Source: an uncultured Desulfobacca sp. (GTDB taxonomy: Bacteria > Desulfobacterota > Desulfobaccia > Desulfobaccales > Desulfobaccaceae). Taken from it: DNA of 13,500 bases. Below the pieces are notes generated by a model that made no database searches, was not told the DNA's origin, and saw only the letters and a program-made list of their open reading frames with translations. Position 1 is the stretch's first letter. Each line of letters begins with the position of its first letter. The position numbers were made by a program, and so were the translations under genes. Below are positions 7,051 to 13,458 of the stretch, one piece after another. The stretch is taken from the NCBI GenBank assembly GCA_937958145.1, contig CALGOE010000282.1, forward strand, positions 1 to 13,500, written 5' to 3'.

Positions 7051-7803
7051 TCAGCGGTTGTCGCGGCCTTCCAATCCCCGTTGGAAACCCACCTCCGGCC
7101 CCCGCAGATAACCGGATGAGGGAGGTGCTGTAAAACCAGCGACAGGCGGCTCCTGATAGCCTGTTTCCGAGCGTTTGTCCTCGCCGGCCACCTCTAACCA
7201 GTATTCCTTCTGGCCGGCATTGCCCCGGGCCCAGCGATTGTACAGCAGGCTGGCCAGACGCTGATCTTGGGGATAAATAAGTCTGACAAGAGTGAGAACC
7301 ACGTCCTTGCTTCCCAGTTCCGAGTGAATGCCGTAACTGGTGCCGTCATAATATTTTTCTGCCCAGCCGGGGTTGAGGCGATAGGCTTGGAGAAAGGCCC
7401 GGGCGGCTTCGGGGTAGCGTTCCAAATTGATCTGCACCAGGCCTAAATAGTGGAAAGCTATGGCATAATCCGACTTGAGCAGGGTTGCCCGTTCCAAGGC
7501 CATGGCGGCATCCTGGAAGCGTCCCAGGCGATGATAGATCTTGCCCAGGTTAAAAAAGGCTTGGGCCCAATCGGGACGCAGGACGGTGGCTTGTTTAAAG
7601 GCATTGGCTGCGTCCTGATTACGATGGACAAAATCGTAAAAACGGCCCAGGAAAAAATAGGAACGGGCGTCCCGGGGGTTGTGCCGGATCCTTTCCAACC
7701 ACATCTGTTCCTCCCGGGGCGAGAACTGTTCGAATCTGAGGTCCTCGCTGCCGCTGGCCGGCCCGGTCAGGAGAAGCAGCCATAGCAGAAAAAAAACCAC
7801 CAT
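7051..7803 (-). CDS. secreted TPR-repeat protein with C-terminal octapeptide repeats
   Basis: 250 aa. A hydrophobic signal sequence (FFLLWLLLLTGPASGS, residues about 4-19) predicts export to the periplasm. Three to four TPR units follow: about 33-64 (RSYFFLGRFYDFVHRNQDA), 65-98 (WAQAFFNLGKIYHRLGRFQDAA), 99-132 (YAIAFHYLGLVQINLERYPEAA) and a partial one to about 155. TPR proteins of this kind act as protein-protein scaffolds in EPS export. Residues 215-246 form four octapeptides, described separately. ATG at 7803 lies 1 nt after the stop of the sugar-phosphate transferase, with GGAG in the end of that gene as ribosome site, so the two are coupled. The stop is 31 nt before the Wzz/GumC start. 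The exact role and partner are unknown. Confidence 0.82.
   Translation of the reverse strand: MVVFFLLWLLLLTGPASGSEDLRFEQFSPREEQMWLERIRHNPRDARSYFFLGRFYDFVHRNQDAANAFKQATVLRPDWAQAFFNLGKIYHRLGRFQDAAMALERATLLKSDYAIAFHYLGLVQINLERYPEAARAFLQAYRLNPGWAEKYYDGTSYGIHSELGSKDVVLTLVRLIYPQDQRLASLLYNRWARGNAGQKEYWLEVAGEDKRSETGYQEPPVAGFTAPPSSGYLRGPEVGFQRGLEGRDNR
7066..7161 (-). repeat. four 24-bp units encoding octapeptides in the TPR protein tail
   Basis: Residues 215-246 divide exactly into GYQEPPVA, GFTAPPSS, GYLRGPEV and GFQRGLEG, i.e. G-[YF]-x-x-[PG]-[PL]-x-x four times. The DNA units have diverged strongly, so this is an old repeat held at the protein level rather than a recent slippage product. Confidence 0.6.
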
Positions 7804-7804
7804 G

Positions 7805-9298
7805 TCAATAAGCTCCGTGTTTCCTGAGAACTGCGGGAATGGTTTTGAGAAGAATTTTTAGATCCAGCCAGAATGACCATTGATCGATATAGCGCATATC
7901 CAACTCCATCCACGTTTCAAATGTCAGGGCGTTGCGGCCCTGAATCTGCCATAAGCAGGTGAGGCCGGGTTTGACGCTGAAGCGGCGGCGGTGCCAATCC
8001 TCATTGAAGCCCCGATAATCACGGATCGGCAATGGCCGCGGTCCCACCAGGCTCATATCACCGTTCAGGACATTCACCAGTTGCGGAAGCTCATCGATGC
8101 TGGTCCGACGGAGGATGGCACCAAGTGGGGTAATCCGGGGGTCATTTTTGATTTTAAAGACCGGCCCGGGCATCTCATTAAGGGGGGCCAATTCTTCCTG
8201 GTGTTGGTCGGCATCGGGCACCATCGTGCGGAATTTATACATCCGGAACAGGCGCTTGTTGAGCCCCAAGCGTTCCTGAACAAAAAAGACCGGCCCCGGT
8301 GAAGTCAACTTGATGAGGAGGGCGACGCAGACCATGAGCGGCGACAAAAGCACCAACAAGGTCATGGCCCCGACAATATCGATCAAGCGTTTGGCGGCCA
8401 GGGGCAGGGCACCCCACACCCCGTTGGAGATGGAAATCACCGTGGTGTCATTAAACTCTTCAAAGGTGGAGTGGGCCAGACGCATATTCCGCAGCAGATA
8501 AAAGCTGTCGGAGACAAAGCGCACCAGGATGCCCTGCTCCAGACAATGGCTGACAATGGCGGCAACCTGCTGATAATAGGTATTTAAAGGCAGGTCTATG
8601 ATGACCTCATCAACGACGTGTTCCCGTAAATATTGGGGAAAACTTTGCAGATCAGACACCAGCGGATAACCACTGGCCAGGAAGCGGGCCATACCGGGCC
8701 ATTGGTTATCCACAAAACCGATGACCCGATAGCCCAACTCCAGTTTATTCTCTATGGCTTGGGCAAAGGCCACGGCCCGATTGTTGGTGCCCACCATGAG
8801 CACTTGAGTGAGATACAGCCCCCGGCGCCGGAAAAATTCCATCCACGCACGCCACAGCATGCGGAGCAATTGGGTAGCCAAAGTCAGGATAAACCAAAAG
8901 ATGAGAAGAAACAGGGGGGTCGCAAAAGAGATATTGACCAGAAAAGACAAGAGTAGAAAAGCCAGGGCCAATATACTGCTCGCATGCAAAACATCCACGG
9001 CGTCCCGGCGCCAGGTGCTGAACTGCCGCAGATTATACAGGTGATAACCGGAGAGCAGGAAGGACCAGAGGATCATAAGTAACAGCACCAAAAGGATATT
9101 GCCGAGTTCCAGCCGGACGGAGAGAAACCCCTGAAAGGTTACCTTTTCCAGGTCCTGGTAGACTGCCGCGGCGGCCGTCATCAGGGCTGTCAGCAAGATC
9201 ACCTGATCCAGGGTTTTGATGAGAATGTTGAGGAAGTTATTTTTGATCCGGCGCACACTAAGCATCCTTGGCGAAACCGATTCCTGATCTGATACCAC
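7805..9298 (-). CDS. EPS-initiating polyprenyl-phosphate sugar-1-phosphate transferase
   Basis: 497 aa, the usual length for WbaP/EpsE-like polyisoprenyl-phosphate hexose-1-P transferases. It would transfer a sugar-1-phosphate from a nucleotide sugar to undecaprenyl phosphate, the first step of repeat-unit assembly. Four membrane helices lie at about 33-47, 67-86, 107-125 and 128-146. A Rossmann-like middle domain follows (TQVLMVGTNNRAVAFA, VIGFVDNQW). The catalytic PF02397 domain spans 303-497, with re-entrant helix 304-330, YKFRTM at 354-359, the catalytic Asp402-Glu403 in RRTSIDELPQ, VGPRPLP at 418-424, KPGLTCLWQIQGRN at 443-456 and LDMRYIDQWS at 466-475. The start is uncertain: GTG at 9298 gives full length, while ATG at 9265 and GTG at 9256 are alternatives and none has an ideal ribosome site. 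It is the first gene of the EPS operon. Substrate sugar is not deducible. Confidence 0.9.
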   Translation of the reverse strand: MVSDQESVSPRMLSVRRIKNNFLNILIKTLDQVILLTALMTAAAAVYQDLEKVTFQGFLSVRLELGNILLVLLLMILWSFLLSGYHLYNLRQFSTWRRDAVDVLHASSILALAFLLLSFLVNISFATPLFLLIFWFILTLATQLLRMLWRAWMEFFRRRGLYLTQVLMVGTNNRAVAFAQAIENKLELGYRVIGFVDNQWPGMARFLASGYPLVSDLQSFPQYLREHVVDEVIIDLPLNTYYQQVAAIVSHCLEQGILVRFVSDSFYLLRNMRLAHSTFEEFNDTTVISISNGVWGALPLAAKRLIDIVGAMTLLVLLSPLMVCVALLIKLTSPGPVFFVQERLGLNKRLFRMYKFRTMVPDADQHQEELAPLNEMPGPVFKIKNDPRITPLGAILRRTSIDELPQLVNVLNGDMSLVGPRPLPIRDYRGFNEDWHRRRFSVKPGLTCLWQIQGRNALTFETWMELDMRYIDQWSFWLDLKILLKTIPAVLRKHGAY

Positions 9299-9470
9299 GG
9301 CCTTGACTTGTTTACTGTATCGGCTCCGGTGGCAGATTAATTAAATGCTTTTGCCTTTTCTTTTTGTTTGTCAGGACGCAAGAAACCTTTGAAAAGCATG
9401 GAAGGCACTAAGACAGCGCAGCTTGAAGGTCGGGATAGCCGCCGGTGGAATTGCAATGCCCGAGGGCGAA
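9299..9470. other. 172-bp intergenic region upstream of the EPS operon
   Basis: It lies between the MFS stop and the first EPS gene, both on the minus strand, so it should hold the EPS promoter and any MFS terminator. By eye there is an A/T-rich stretch (9335-9370) and CTGACA on the minus strand, but no -10 at correct spacing and no -24/-12 sigma-54 match. The only hairpin-like element is GCCCGAGGGC near 9458, which has no T-tract. No small gene is supported. Confidence 0.4.
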
Positions 9471-10718
9471 TCAGGCGGGTGGCGAGACAGAAGTAAAGAG
9501 GAGGCGCCGCAATTCCGGGCGGGTCAGGAAGCAATAGAGTCCCAGCACGGCGGCCACGGTGGTGCCCAGGCGGATGGTCAGGCAGGGGCCGAGATAGTGG
9601 CCCAGTAAACCGTAAAGGAAGTTTCCCAAGGGCGTAAACCCCAGAAAGGTCAGGCCGAAGAGGGACATGATGCGCCCCCGCATCGCATCGGGGACATGGA
9701 GCTGCACCAGGCTGTTGCCGGTGGAGATGGCGATGGTCATGCCAAAGCCGGTAAAGAAGAGAAAGGCCAGGGCCAGACCAAAGGAGCGGGTACAGGAGAG
9801 GAGGAACAGAGACAGGAGCATCAACGCCAGGCCGCCCCAGAAAAAGGACATGGGGGGGAAGCGCCGGATCAGGCCGGCCAGGACCAGGGCGCCAAAAAAG
9901 GCCCCGACGCCGCTGGCGGCCATGAGAAAGCCGTAGCCTTGCGGCCCCGCCTGCAGGATGTCCCGGGCGATGATGGGCATGAGCACCGTGTAGGACAGGG
10001 CAAAGACCGAGCTCACAGCCAGAATGGCCATGATCCAACCCAGTTCCGGCCGCTGCCGGGCGATAAAGGCGAATAACTCCCGGGTGCCGGCGATGGTGCG
10101 CAGGCGGTTGGCCGGGCGGGGCCGGGCCGGCAGGCGCATCAGGGTTAGACAGATCAGGGGGGCCACATAACTGGCCGCGTTGAGGAAAAAACAGTTGGCG
10201 ATCCCCACCGAGGCGATGAGGAGGCCGGCAAAAGCCGGCCCCAGGGCCCGGGTGCCGTTGAACAGACTGGAATTGAGGGCAATGGCATTGGGCAGGTCCT
10301 CCTTGCCCACCAGCTCCACGATAAAGGATTGGCGTCCCGGGATATCAAAGGCCATGGCCGTGCCGATGCCGAAAAGCAGTATCAGGATCTGCCAGACGCT
10401 GACCAGGTCCGTGAACACCAGCAGCCCCAGGGTCAGGGCCATGACCAGACCGGCGCCATTGGTGGCCAGAAGCAAGCGCCGCTTGTCCACCTGATCGGCC
10501 ATGACGCCCCCCCAGAAAGAGAAGAGCAGCAACGGCAACGTATTCAGGGCCCCGGCCAGGCCCAGCATCAGGGCGGAATCGGTGAGCACAAGAACCAACC
10601 AGCCCTGGGCCACGGCCTGCATCCAACTGCCCACCAGGGAAATGGTCTGGCCCAGGAAAAAGAGGCGATAGTTGCGGTGCCGGAAGGAGGCAAAGGTATC
10701 GAGCAGGGCAAAAGGCAT
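9471..10718 (-). CDS. MFS transporter, EntS-like (MFS_3) family
   Basis: 415 aa with about 12 membrane helices. The N terminus FASFRHRNYRLFFLGQTISLVGSWMQ is characteristic of the MFS_3/EntS-like group (PF05977), whose members export siderophores, drugs or other small molecules by proton antiport. Motif A appears as GGVMADQVDKRRLL at about 70-83, and LPNAIALNSSLFNGTRALGPAFAG at about 142-165 is another group hallmark. Start choice is secure: an in-frame TGA lies 12 nt upstream and no later Met precedes helix 1. There is no Shine-Dalgarno sequence; instead a 7-bp repeat array touches the start codon. The gene follows the M20 amidohydrolase by 194 bp on the same strand, and the two could be functionally linked (export of a cleaved product), but nothing proves it. 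Substrate unknown. Confidence 0.88.
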   Translation of the reverse strand: MPFALLDTFASFRHRNYRLFFLGQTISLVGSWMQAVAQGWLVLVLTDSALMLGLAGALNTLPLLLFSFWGGVMADQVDKRRLLLATNGAGLVMALTLGLLVFTDLVSVWQILILLFGIGTAMAFDIPGRQSFIVELVGKEDLPNAIALNSSLFNGTRALGPAFAGLLIASVGIANCFFLNAASYVAPLICLTLMRLPARPRPANRLRTIAGTRELFAFIARQRPELGWIMAILAVSSVFALSYTVLMPIIARDILQAGPQGYGFLMAASGVGAFFGALVLAGLIRRFPPMSFFWGGLALMLLSLFLLSCTRSFGLALAFLFFTGFGMTIAISTGNSLVQLHVPDAMRGRIMSLFGLTFLGFTPLGNFLYGLLGHYLGPCLTIRLGTTVAAVLGLYCFLTRPELRRLLFTSVSPPA

Positions 10719-10795
10719 GGTTAGTGGTCAGTGGTCAGGGGCCAGGGGCCAGGGGCCAGGGACCAGGGGTCAGGGGCCAGGGGCCAGGGGCCAGG
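10719..10795. repeat. heptanucleotide tandem array, 11 units
   Basis: Units in plus orientation: GGTTAGT, GGTCAGT, GGTCAGG, GGCCAGG x3, GACCAGG, GGTCAGG, GGCCAGG x3. The array begins at the base next to the MFS start codon (10718), so the MFS leader on the minus strand is a C-rich series of CCTGGCC-like units with no ribosome site. Units nearest the gene are the most diverged and the distal ones nearly identical, consistent with expansion away from the gene. Confidence 0.9.
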
Positions 10796-10912
10796 AAAGA
10801 AGGAAAAGGCAATAACAAGTGCAAAATTTTCCCTCCACTGCTCAACTTGACGATGTATACGTGGTCAATGGTCAGTTCGACAAGCAAAGGGTGCGGTGTA
10901 ACACGCCAGCAG
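10796..10912. other. rest of the M20-MFS intergenic gap
   Basis: Two further heptads, GGTCAAT GGTCAGT, lie at 10863-10876. A perfect 9-bp inverted repeat, AAGGGTGCG (10887-10895) and CGCACCCTT (10924-10932), straddles the M20 stop codon with a 28-nt loop and no T-tract. On the minus strand, TTGTCG and TATACA with an 18-bp spacer form a weak candidate promoter for the MFS gene. No gene is visible here. Confidence 0.4.
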
Positions 10913-12148
10913 TTATACCTTTTCGCACCCTTCACCCTTTACCTCTTTCCCCCAACCGGCCAGGAGCAGGGCGGCGGCGGTGAGGCCCACGGTCAGGGCC
11001 CCTTCGTCGGGGTCGAAATCGGGGGAGTGGAGGGTCTGGCTGGCCACGCCGGGACCGCGGGTGCCCAGGAAAAAGTAGAAGCCCGGCACCTGTTGGGTGT
11101 AAAAACTGAAATCTTCGCTGCCCATGACCGGGCGCATGGGCACCAGGGTCTGGGGATCAAATGTGGTCCGCAAGAGCGCCAAGGCCTGCTCTGTCAAGGC
11201 CGGATCGTTCCGCAACACCGGGTAGAGGGCCTCACTGCTCAGGTCATAGCGGGCGCCGGTGGCGGCGCTCAGGCCTTCCAGCAGCCGGTGCGTTTTGGCC
11301 AGGATGGTCTGCCGCACCTTGGCCTCATGGTGGCGCAGGGTTCCTTCCAGGACCACCTGATCGGCCAGGATATTGAAGCGGGAACCGCCGCTAATGGTGC
11401 CGAAGGTGAGCACGGCCGGCGAGCGGGCGTCCTTGCCCTGGGAGATGACCGCCTGCAAGAGGGTCAGGGCCTGGGCCGCCACCACGATGGCGTCGATGCC
11501 GTGGTGCGGCGTGGCGGCATGGGCCTGGCGGCCGTGGATGGTCAGACGCAGGCGATCAGCCCCGGCCATGACGATATCCGGGCAGTAGCCGATCTGCCCC
11601 ACCGTCAGCATGGGGGCGACGTGCAGACCGAAGATGGCCGAGACCGGCGGGTCGGCCAGAACCCCTTCCCGGACCATCAATTCGGCCCCGCCCACTACGC
11701 CCGGCGGCAGGCCTTCTTCGGCCGGCTGGAAAATAAAGCGGATGCGGCCGGTCAACTCTTCCTGCAATTCCTGCAGGAGCCGGGCCGCACCCAGGGCAAT
11801 GGCCATGTGCAGATCGTGGCCGCAGGCGTGCATCACCCCGGGGTTGCGGGAACACCAGGGTTTGTCCGGCGGCTCGGCAATGGGCAGGGCATCCATATCG
11901 GCCCGCCAGGCCACGGTGAGGCCAGGTTGGCGGCAGATCAGGTCGGCCACGACGCCGTGGCCGGCGACGTTGGCCCGGACGGTTAAGCCCAAACCGCAGA
12001 GATAATCGGCTAGGACCCGGCCGGTGCGCTCTTCCTGATTGGAAAGCTCGGGGTGTCGGTGCAGGTCCCGGCGCAGCCGCTGCATTTCCGGGAAGAGTTC
12101 GGCGGCCCGCTGGGCCAAGTCCTGATGAAGATGCTTCACCACACTCAT
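10913..12148 (-). CDS. M20 family metal-dependent amidohydrolase
   Basis: 411 aa from the ATG at 12148. The family includes N-acyl-amino-acid, hippurate and IAA-amino-acid hydrolases and N-acetyl-diaminopimelate deacetylases, which cleave an acyl group from an amino acid in the cytoplasm. Motifs: RRDLHRHPELS near residue 28, WRADMDALPI at about 81-90, the metal-binding MHACGHDLHMA at 106-116 (Cys109, His111), QPAEEG at 141-146 with the catalytic Glu, GLHVAP around His176, a dimerisation domain starting ADRLRLTIHGRQAHAATP, and the C-terminal GSEDFSFY and LHSPDFDPDE. All catalytic parts are present. The exact substrate cannot be given. The last residues (VKGEGCEKV) are encoded by a short heptad repeat tract and look like an added tail. 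It lies upstream of the MFS exporter on the same strand. Confidence 0.9.
   Translation of the reverse strand: MSVVKHLHQDLAQRAAELFPEMQRLRRDLHRHPELSNQEERTGRVLADYLCGLGLTVRANVAGHGVVADLICRQPGLTVAWRADMDALPIAEPPDKPWCSRNPGVMHACGHDLHMAIALGAARLLQELQEELTGRIRFIFQPAEEGLPPGVVGGAELMVREGVLADPPVSAIFGLHVAPMLTVGQIGYCPDIVMAGADRLRLTIHGRQAHAATPHHGIDAIVVAAQALTLLQAVISQGKDARSPAVLTFGTISGGSRFNILADQVVLEGTLRHHEAKVRQTILAKTHRLLEGLSAATGARYDLSSEALYPVLRNDPALTEQALALLRTTFDPQTLVPMRPVMGSEDFSFYTQQVPGFYFFLGTRGPGVASQTLHSPDFDPDEGALTVGLTAAALLLAGWGKEVKGEGCEKV
10923..10943 (-). repeat. three diverged heptads forming the 3' end of the M20 gene
   Basis: On the minus strand the units read GGTAAAG, GGTGAAG and GGTGCGA. They lie in frame in the last codons of the amidohydrolase and encode part of its charged C-terminal tail. 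The unit length equals that of the array at 10719-10795, but the sequence class differs. Confidence 0.5.
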
Positions 12149-12155
12149 GCACATG

Positions 12156-12159
12156 CTCC
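12156..12159 (-). promoter_or_regulatory. ribosome binding site choosing the M20 start
   Basis: GGAG on the minus strand lies 7 nt before the ATG at 12148 but only 1 nt before the in-frame ATG at 12154, so 12148 is the better start. Confidence 0.5.
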
Positions 12160-12243
12160 ACAGCTTGATGCATTATCCAGAGAAAACGTTTACCGGTTTC
12201 TGGTTGCAGTTTCTGGGGCGTGCCGTGCCCGCCATTTTCGGCA

Positions 12244-12331
12244 AAAAAGGGGGCTAACACAGGCTGGCAAGCCGGTGCCGCCGAATCAATCCTGGTAGGC
12301 GGACCTCCCGGCCCGCTCAAGTCCTGTTCTT
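12244..12331. repeat. composite palindromic repeat, copy 1
   Basis: This copy begins with an A-run followed by GGGGGCT. It contains CACAGGC-TGGCAA-GCCGGTG (imperfect hairpin), then GCCGCCGAATCAATCCTGG, then GGCGGACC-TCCC-GGCCCGC (second hairpin, one mismatch), ending CTCAAG plus a short spacer. It matches copy 2 at about 88-bp spacing with six substitutions and one indel over the core of about 73 bp. Confidence 0.8.
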
Positions 12332-12412
12332 AAAAAGGGGGCTGTCACAGGCTTGAAAGCCGGTGCCGCCGAATCAATCCTGGTAGGGCGGACCTCCAGG
12401 TCCGCTCAAGCC
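12332..12412. repeat. composite palindromic repeat, copy 2
   Basis: Same layout as copy 1. The second hairpin is perfect here: GCGGACCT-CC-AGGTCCGC. A core of about 31 bp, from AAGCCGG through CTGGTAGG, is identical between copies. The architecture resembles REP-like interspersed repeats found in extragenic DNA of many environmental bacteria. The element is non-coding. Confidence 0.8.
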
Positions 12413-12528
12413 CCGCCAGCTACAGACTGCGCCGGTGACCACCAGTTCATGAAAATATGCCTGATAATAACCGGCCTGAGGCCGGACCCTTAAGGAGCAG
12501 CTTATCGCTAGAATCAGGAAGTGCCAAG

Positions 12529-12565
12529 AAAAAAAGCGGGCCGGGGCCGGGAGGCCCCTGCCCGC
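12529..12565 (-). terminator. rho-independent terminator of the PEP-CTERM gene
   Basis: On the minus strand, GCGGGCAGGGGCC and GGCCCCGGCCCGC form a 13-bp stem with one mismatch and a 4-nt loop (12565-12536). Seven consecutive T (complement of 12529-12535) follow. The stem begins 16 nt after the PEP-CTERM stop codon. Confidence 0.9.
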
Positions 12566-12580
12566 TGGTAGGGGGAGTGC

Positions 12581-13267
12581 TTATTGCAGTTTTTTCCGCA
12601 GACCCACCAGGGCCAGGATACCGCTGCCCAGGAGGAGCAGGGTGCCGGGGAGGGGGACGACAACTCCGGGAACTTTGTCACTGCCGGCCTTAAAATCAAT
12701 GCCGCGAAAACGGGCCACAAAGAATTCCGGGCCATAGGTGGACGGTGGATCGGTGGAGAGAGCCTGGACAAAGCTCAGCGTGGTTAACGCATTTAAACTC
12801 GAACCGGTAAAATCAAAGGAAAAGGTGCCAGTGGAGCTGACGGCGATGCCGGCATTGGGACTGCCGCCGCCTTCAAAATTTCCCCCCAAAGCGGCGCCAA
12901 AATCAAAGTCGCCGAAAGGATTGGCTGACTGGCCGTTGTTGGACAGACCCAATTGTTGCCAGCTCGCGTTGGGGGCGCTGAAGACGGTAATGCTGGTGAT
13001 GGGATCGGGGTTATTCATCAGGAAGCCCGTCAGATAACCGCCGCCCACGGGCGTGGTGTTGGTTAACTTGACCACCAACTGCCCTAAGGCACTGTTGGCG
13101 TCATCATAAAAATACTCCAGGGAGCCGGTGAAATCACCCAACCCTTCCGTGGAACCGGCCGTATTGGCAGCGATGTCAATACTGCCGGTGGAAATGAGGG
13201 CAGCCTGGGCCGCCAGGGGCAGGGCCACGAGAAAACCCATGGCAACAAGCACAAAAACTTTTTTCAT
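12581..13267 (-). CDS. PEP-CTERM (PLPG variant) exosortase-sorted surface protein
   Basis: 228 aa from the ATG at 13267. A signal peptide MKKVFVLVAMGFLVALPLAA ends at an AQA site around residue 22. The middle domain (about 23-200) is rich in Gly, Ser, Thr, Asn and Phe and lacks Cys, typical of extracellular matrix proteins; no enzyme motif is seen. The last 27 residues are a sorting tail: VPLPG, a hydrophobic helix (TLLLLGSGILALVGL), then RKKLQ. This is the PLPG form of the PEP-CTERM signal (PF07589-like). After export the tail is expected to be processed by an exosortase and the protein released or anchored to EPS. A near-consensus sigma-54 promoter lies upstream and a strong terminator downstream, so it is a single-gene transcript. 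A TTG four codons earlier is excluded by ribosome-site spacing. The specific function is unknown. Confidence 0.9.
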   Translation of the reverse strand: MKKVFVLVAMGFLVALPLAAQAALISTGSIDIAANTAGSTEGLGDFTGSLEYFYDDANSALGQLVVKLTNTTPVGGGYLTGFLMNNPDPITSITVFSAPNASWQQLGLSNNGQSANPFGDFDFGAALGGNFEGGGSPNAGIAVSSTGTFSFDFTGSSLNALTTLSFVQALSTDPPSTYGPEFFVARFRGIDFKAGSDKVPGVVVPLPGTLLLLGSGILALVGLRKKLQ

Positions 13268-13272
13268 CAGTA

Positions 13273-13277
13273 CCTCC
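13273..13277 (-). promoter_or_regulatory. Shine-Dalgarno sequence fixing the PEP-CTERM start
   Basis: GGAGG on the minus strand, 5 nt before the ATG at 13267, is the best ribosome site in the window. It lies immediately after the in-frame TTG at 13279, which cannot use it. Confidence 0.8.
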
Positions 13278-13357
13278 AAATGGTTATGATAATCGTAAGT
13301 TAGGGGTTATTGACAAGATATTTGCTTCATGGCCGATGACAATCTATCTTTGATAAC

Positions 13358-13373
13358 TGCAAGATAAGTGCCA
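13358..13373 (-). promoter_or_regulatory. sigma-54 (RpoN) -24/-12 promoter of the PEP-CTERM gene
   Basis: The minus strand reads TGGCAC-TTATC-TTGCA. The invariant GG and GC are exactly 10 bp apart, and every strongly conserved base of the TGGCACG-N4-TTGCA consensus is present except the G after CAC. A run of eight T precedes it. Transcription should start near 13347, giving a leader of about 80 nt. Direct sequence match; use by RpoN is inferred. Confidence 0.8.
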
Positions 13374-13413
13374 AAAAAAATTTCTTATATGGTTAATTTT
13401 ATTCTAATTTTTA

Positions 13414-13458
13414 TTCTTAATCAAGAATGGCTATCGCCTCGATGTTTCAATTGTTGAA
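13414..13458. promoter_or_regulatory. candidate upstream activator sites for the sigma-54 promoter
   Basis: Two dyads lie upstream of the promoter: TTCTT-AATC-AAGAA (13414-13427), centred near -73, and TTCAA-TTG-TTGAA (13446-13458), centred near -105, counting from the predicted transcription start. Both distances suit an enhancer-binding activator. The dyads differ in sequence, and short AT-rich dyads arise easily by chance. Confidence 0.35.

Larger units (their letters stand above)
12149..12580. other. 432-bp gene-free region between the M20 and PEP-CTERM genes
   Basis: The right part holds the PEP-CTERM terminator and a 6-bp stem palindrome (CCGGCC-TGA-GGCCGG, 12471-12485). The centre is the duplicated palindromic repeat. 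The left part (12160-12240) should contain the M20 promoter; GATAAT on the minus strand near 12170 is a possible -10, but no partner -35 is convincing. No reading frame here is credible as a gene. Confidence 0.6.

Noticed and set aside
9299..9400. Sigma-70 or sigma-54 promoter for the EPS operon
   Set aside because: Fragments such as CTGACA and TACAGT exist on the minus strand, but none pair at acceptable spacing and no TGGC-N-TTGC match is present.
9337..10038. Minus-strand open frame of 233 codons extending past the MFS stop
   Set aside because: It is an alternate frame of the MFS gene, rich in Pro, Arg, His and Gly with no membrane-protein or domain features; the overlapping MFS frame is clearly the coding one.
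10719..10795. Short repeat array as a CRISPR
   Set aside because: The units are 7 bp and directly tandem with no spacers, and no cas genes are present.
10887..10932. 9-bp inverted repeat around the M20 stop as an intrinsic terminator
   Set aside because: The loop is 28 nt and no T-tract follows on the minus strand. The pairing arises from related heptad sequences in opposite orientation.
10724..11986. Plus-strand open frame of 420 codons rich in Gly, Gln and His
   Set aside because: It starts inside the heptad array and then runs antisense to the M20 gene, whose minus-strand frame has full catalytic motifs. Its composition is that of a GC-rich shadow frame.
12471..12485. CCGGCC-TGA-GGCCGG palindrome as a terminator
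   Set aside because: The stem is only 6 bp, with no T-tract on either strand and no gene ending next to it; the PEP-CTERM terminator at 12529-12565 is far stronger.
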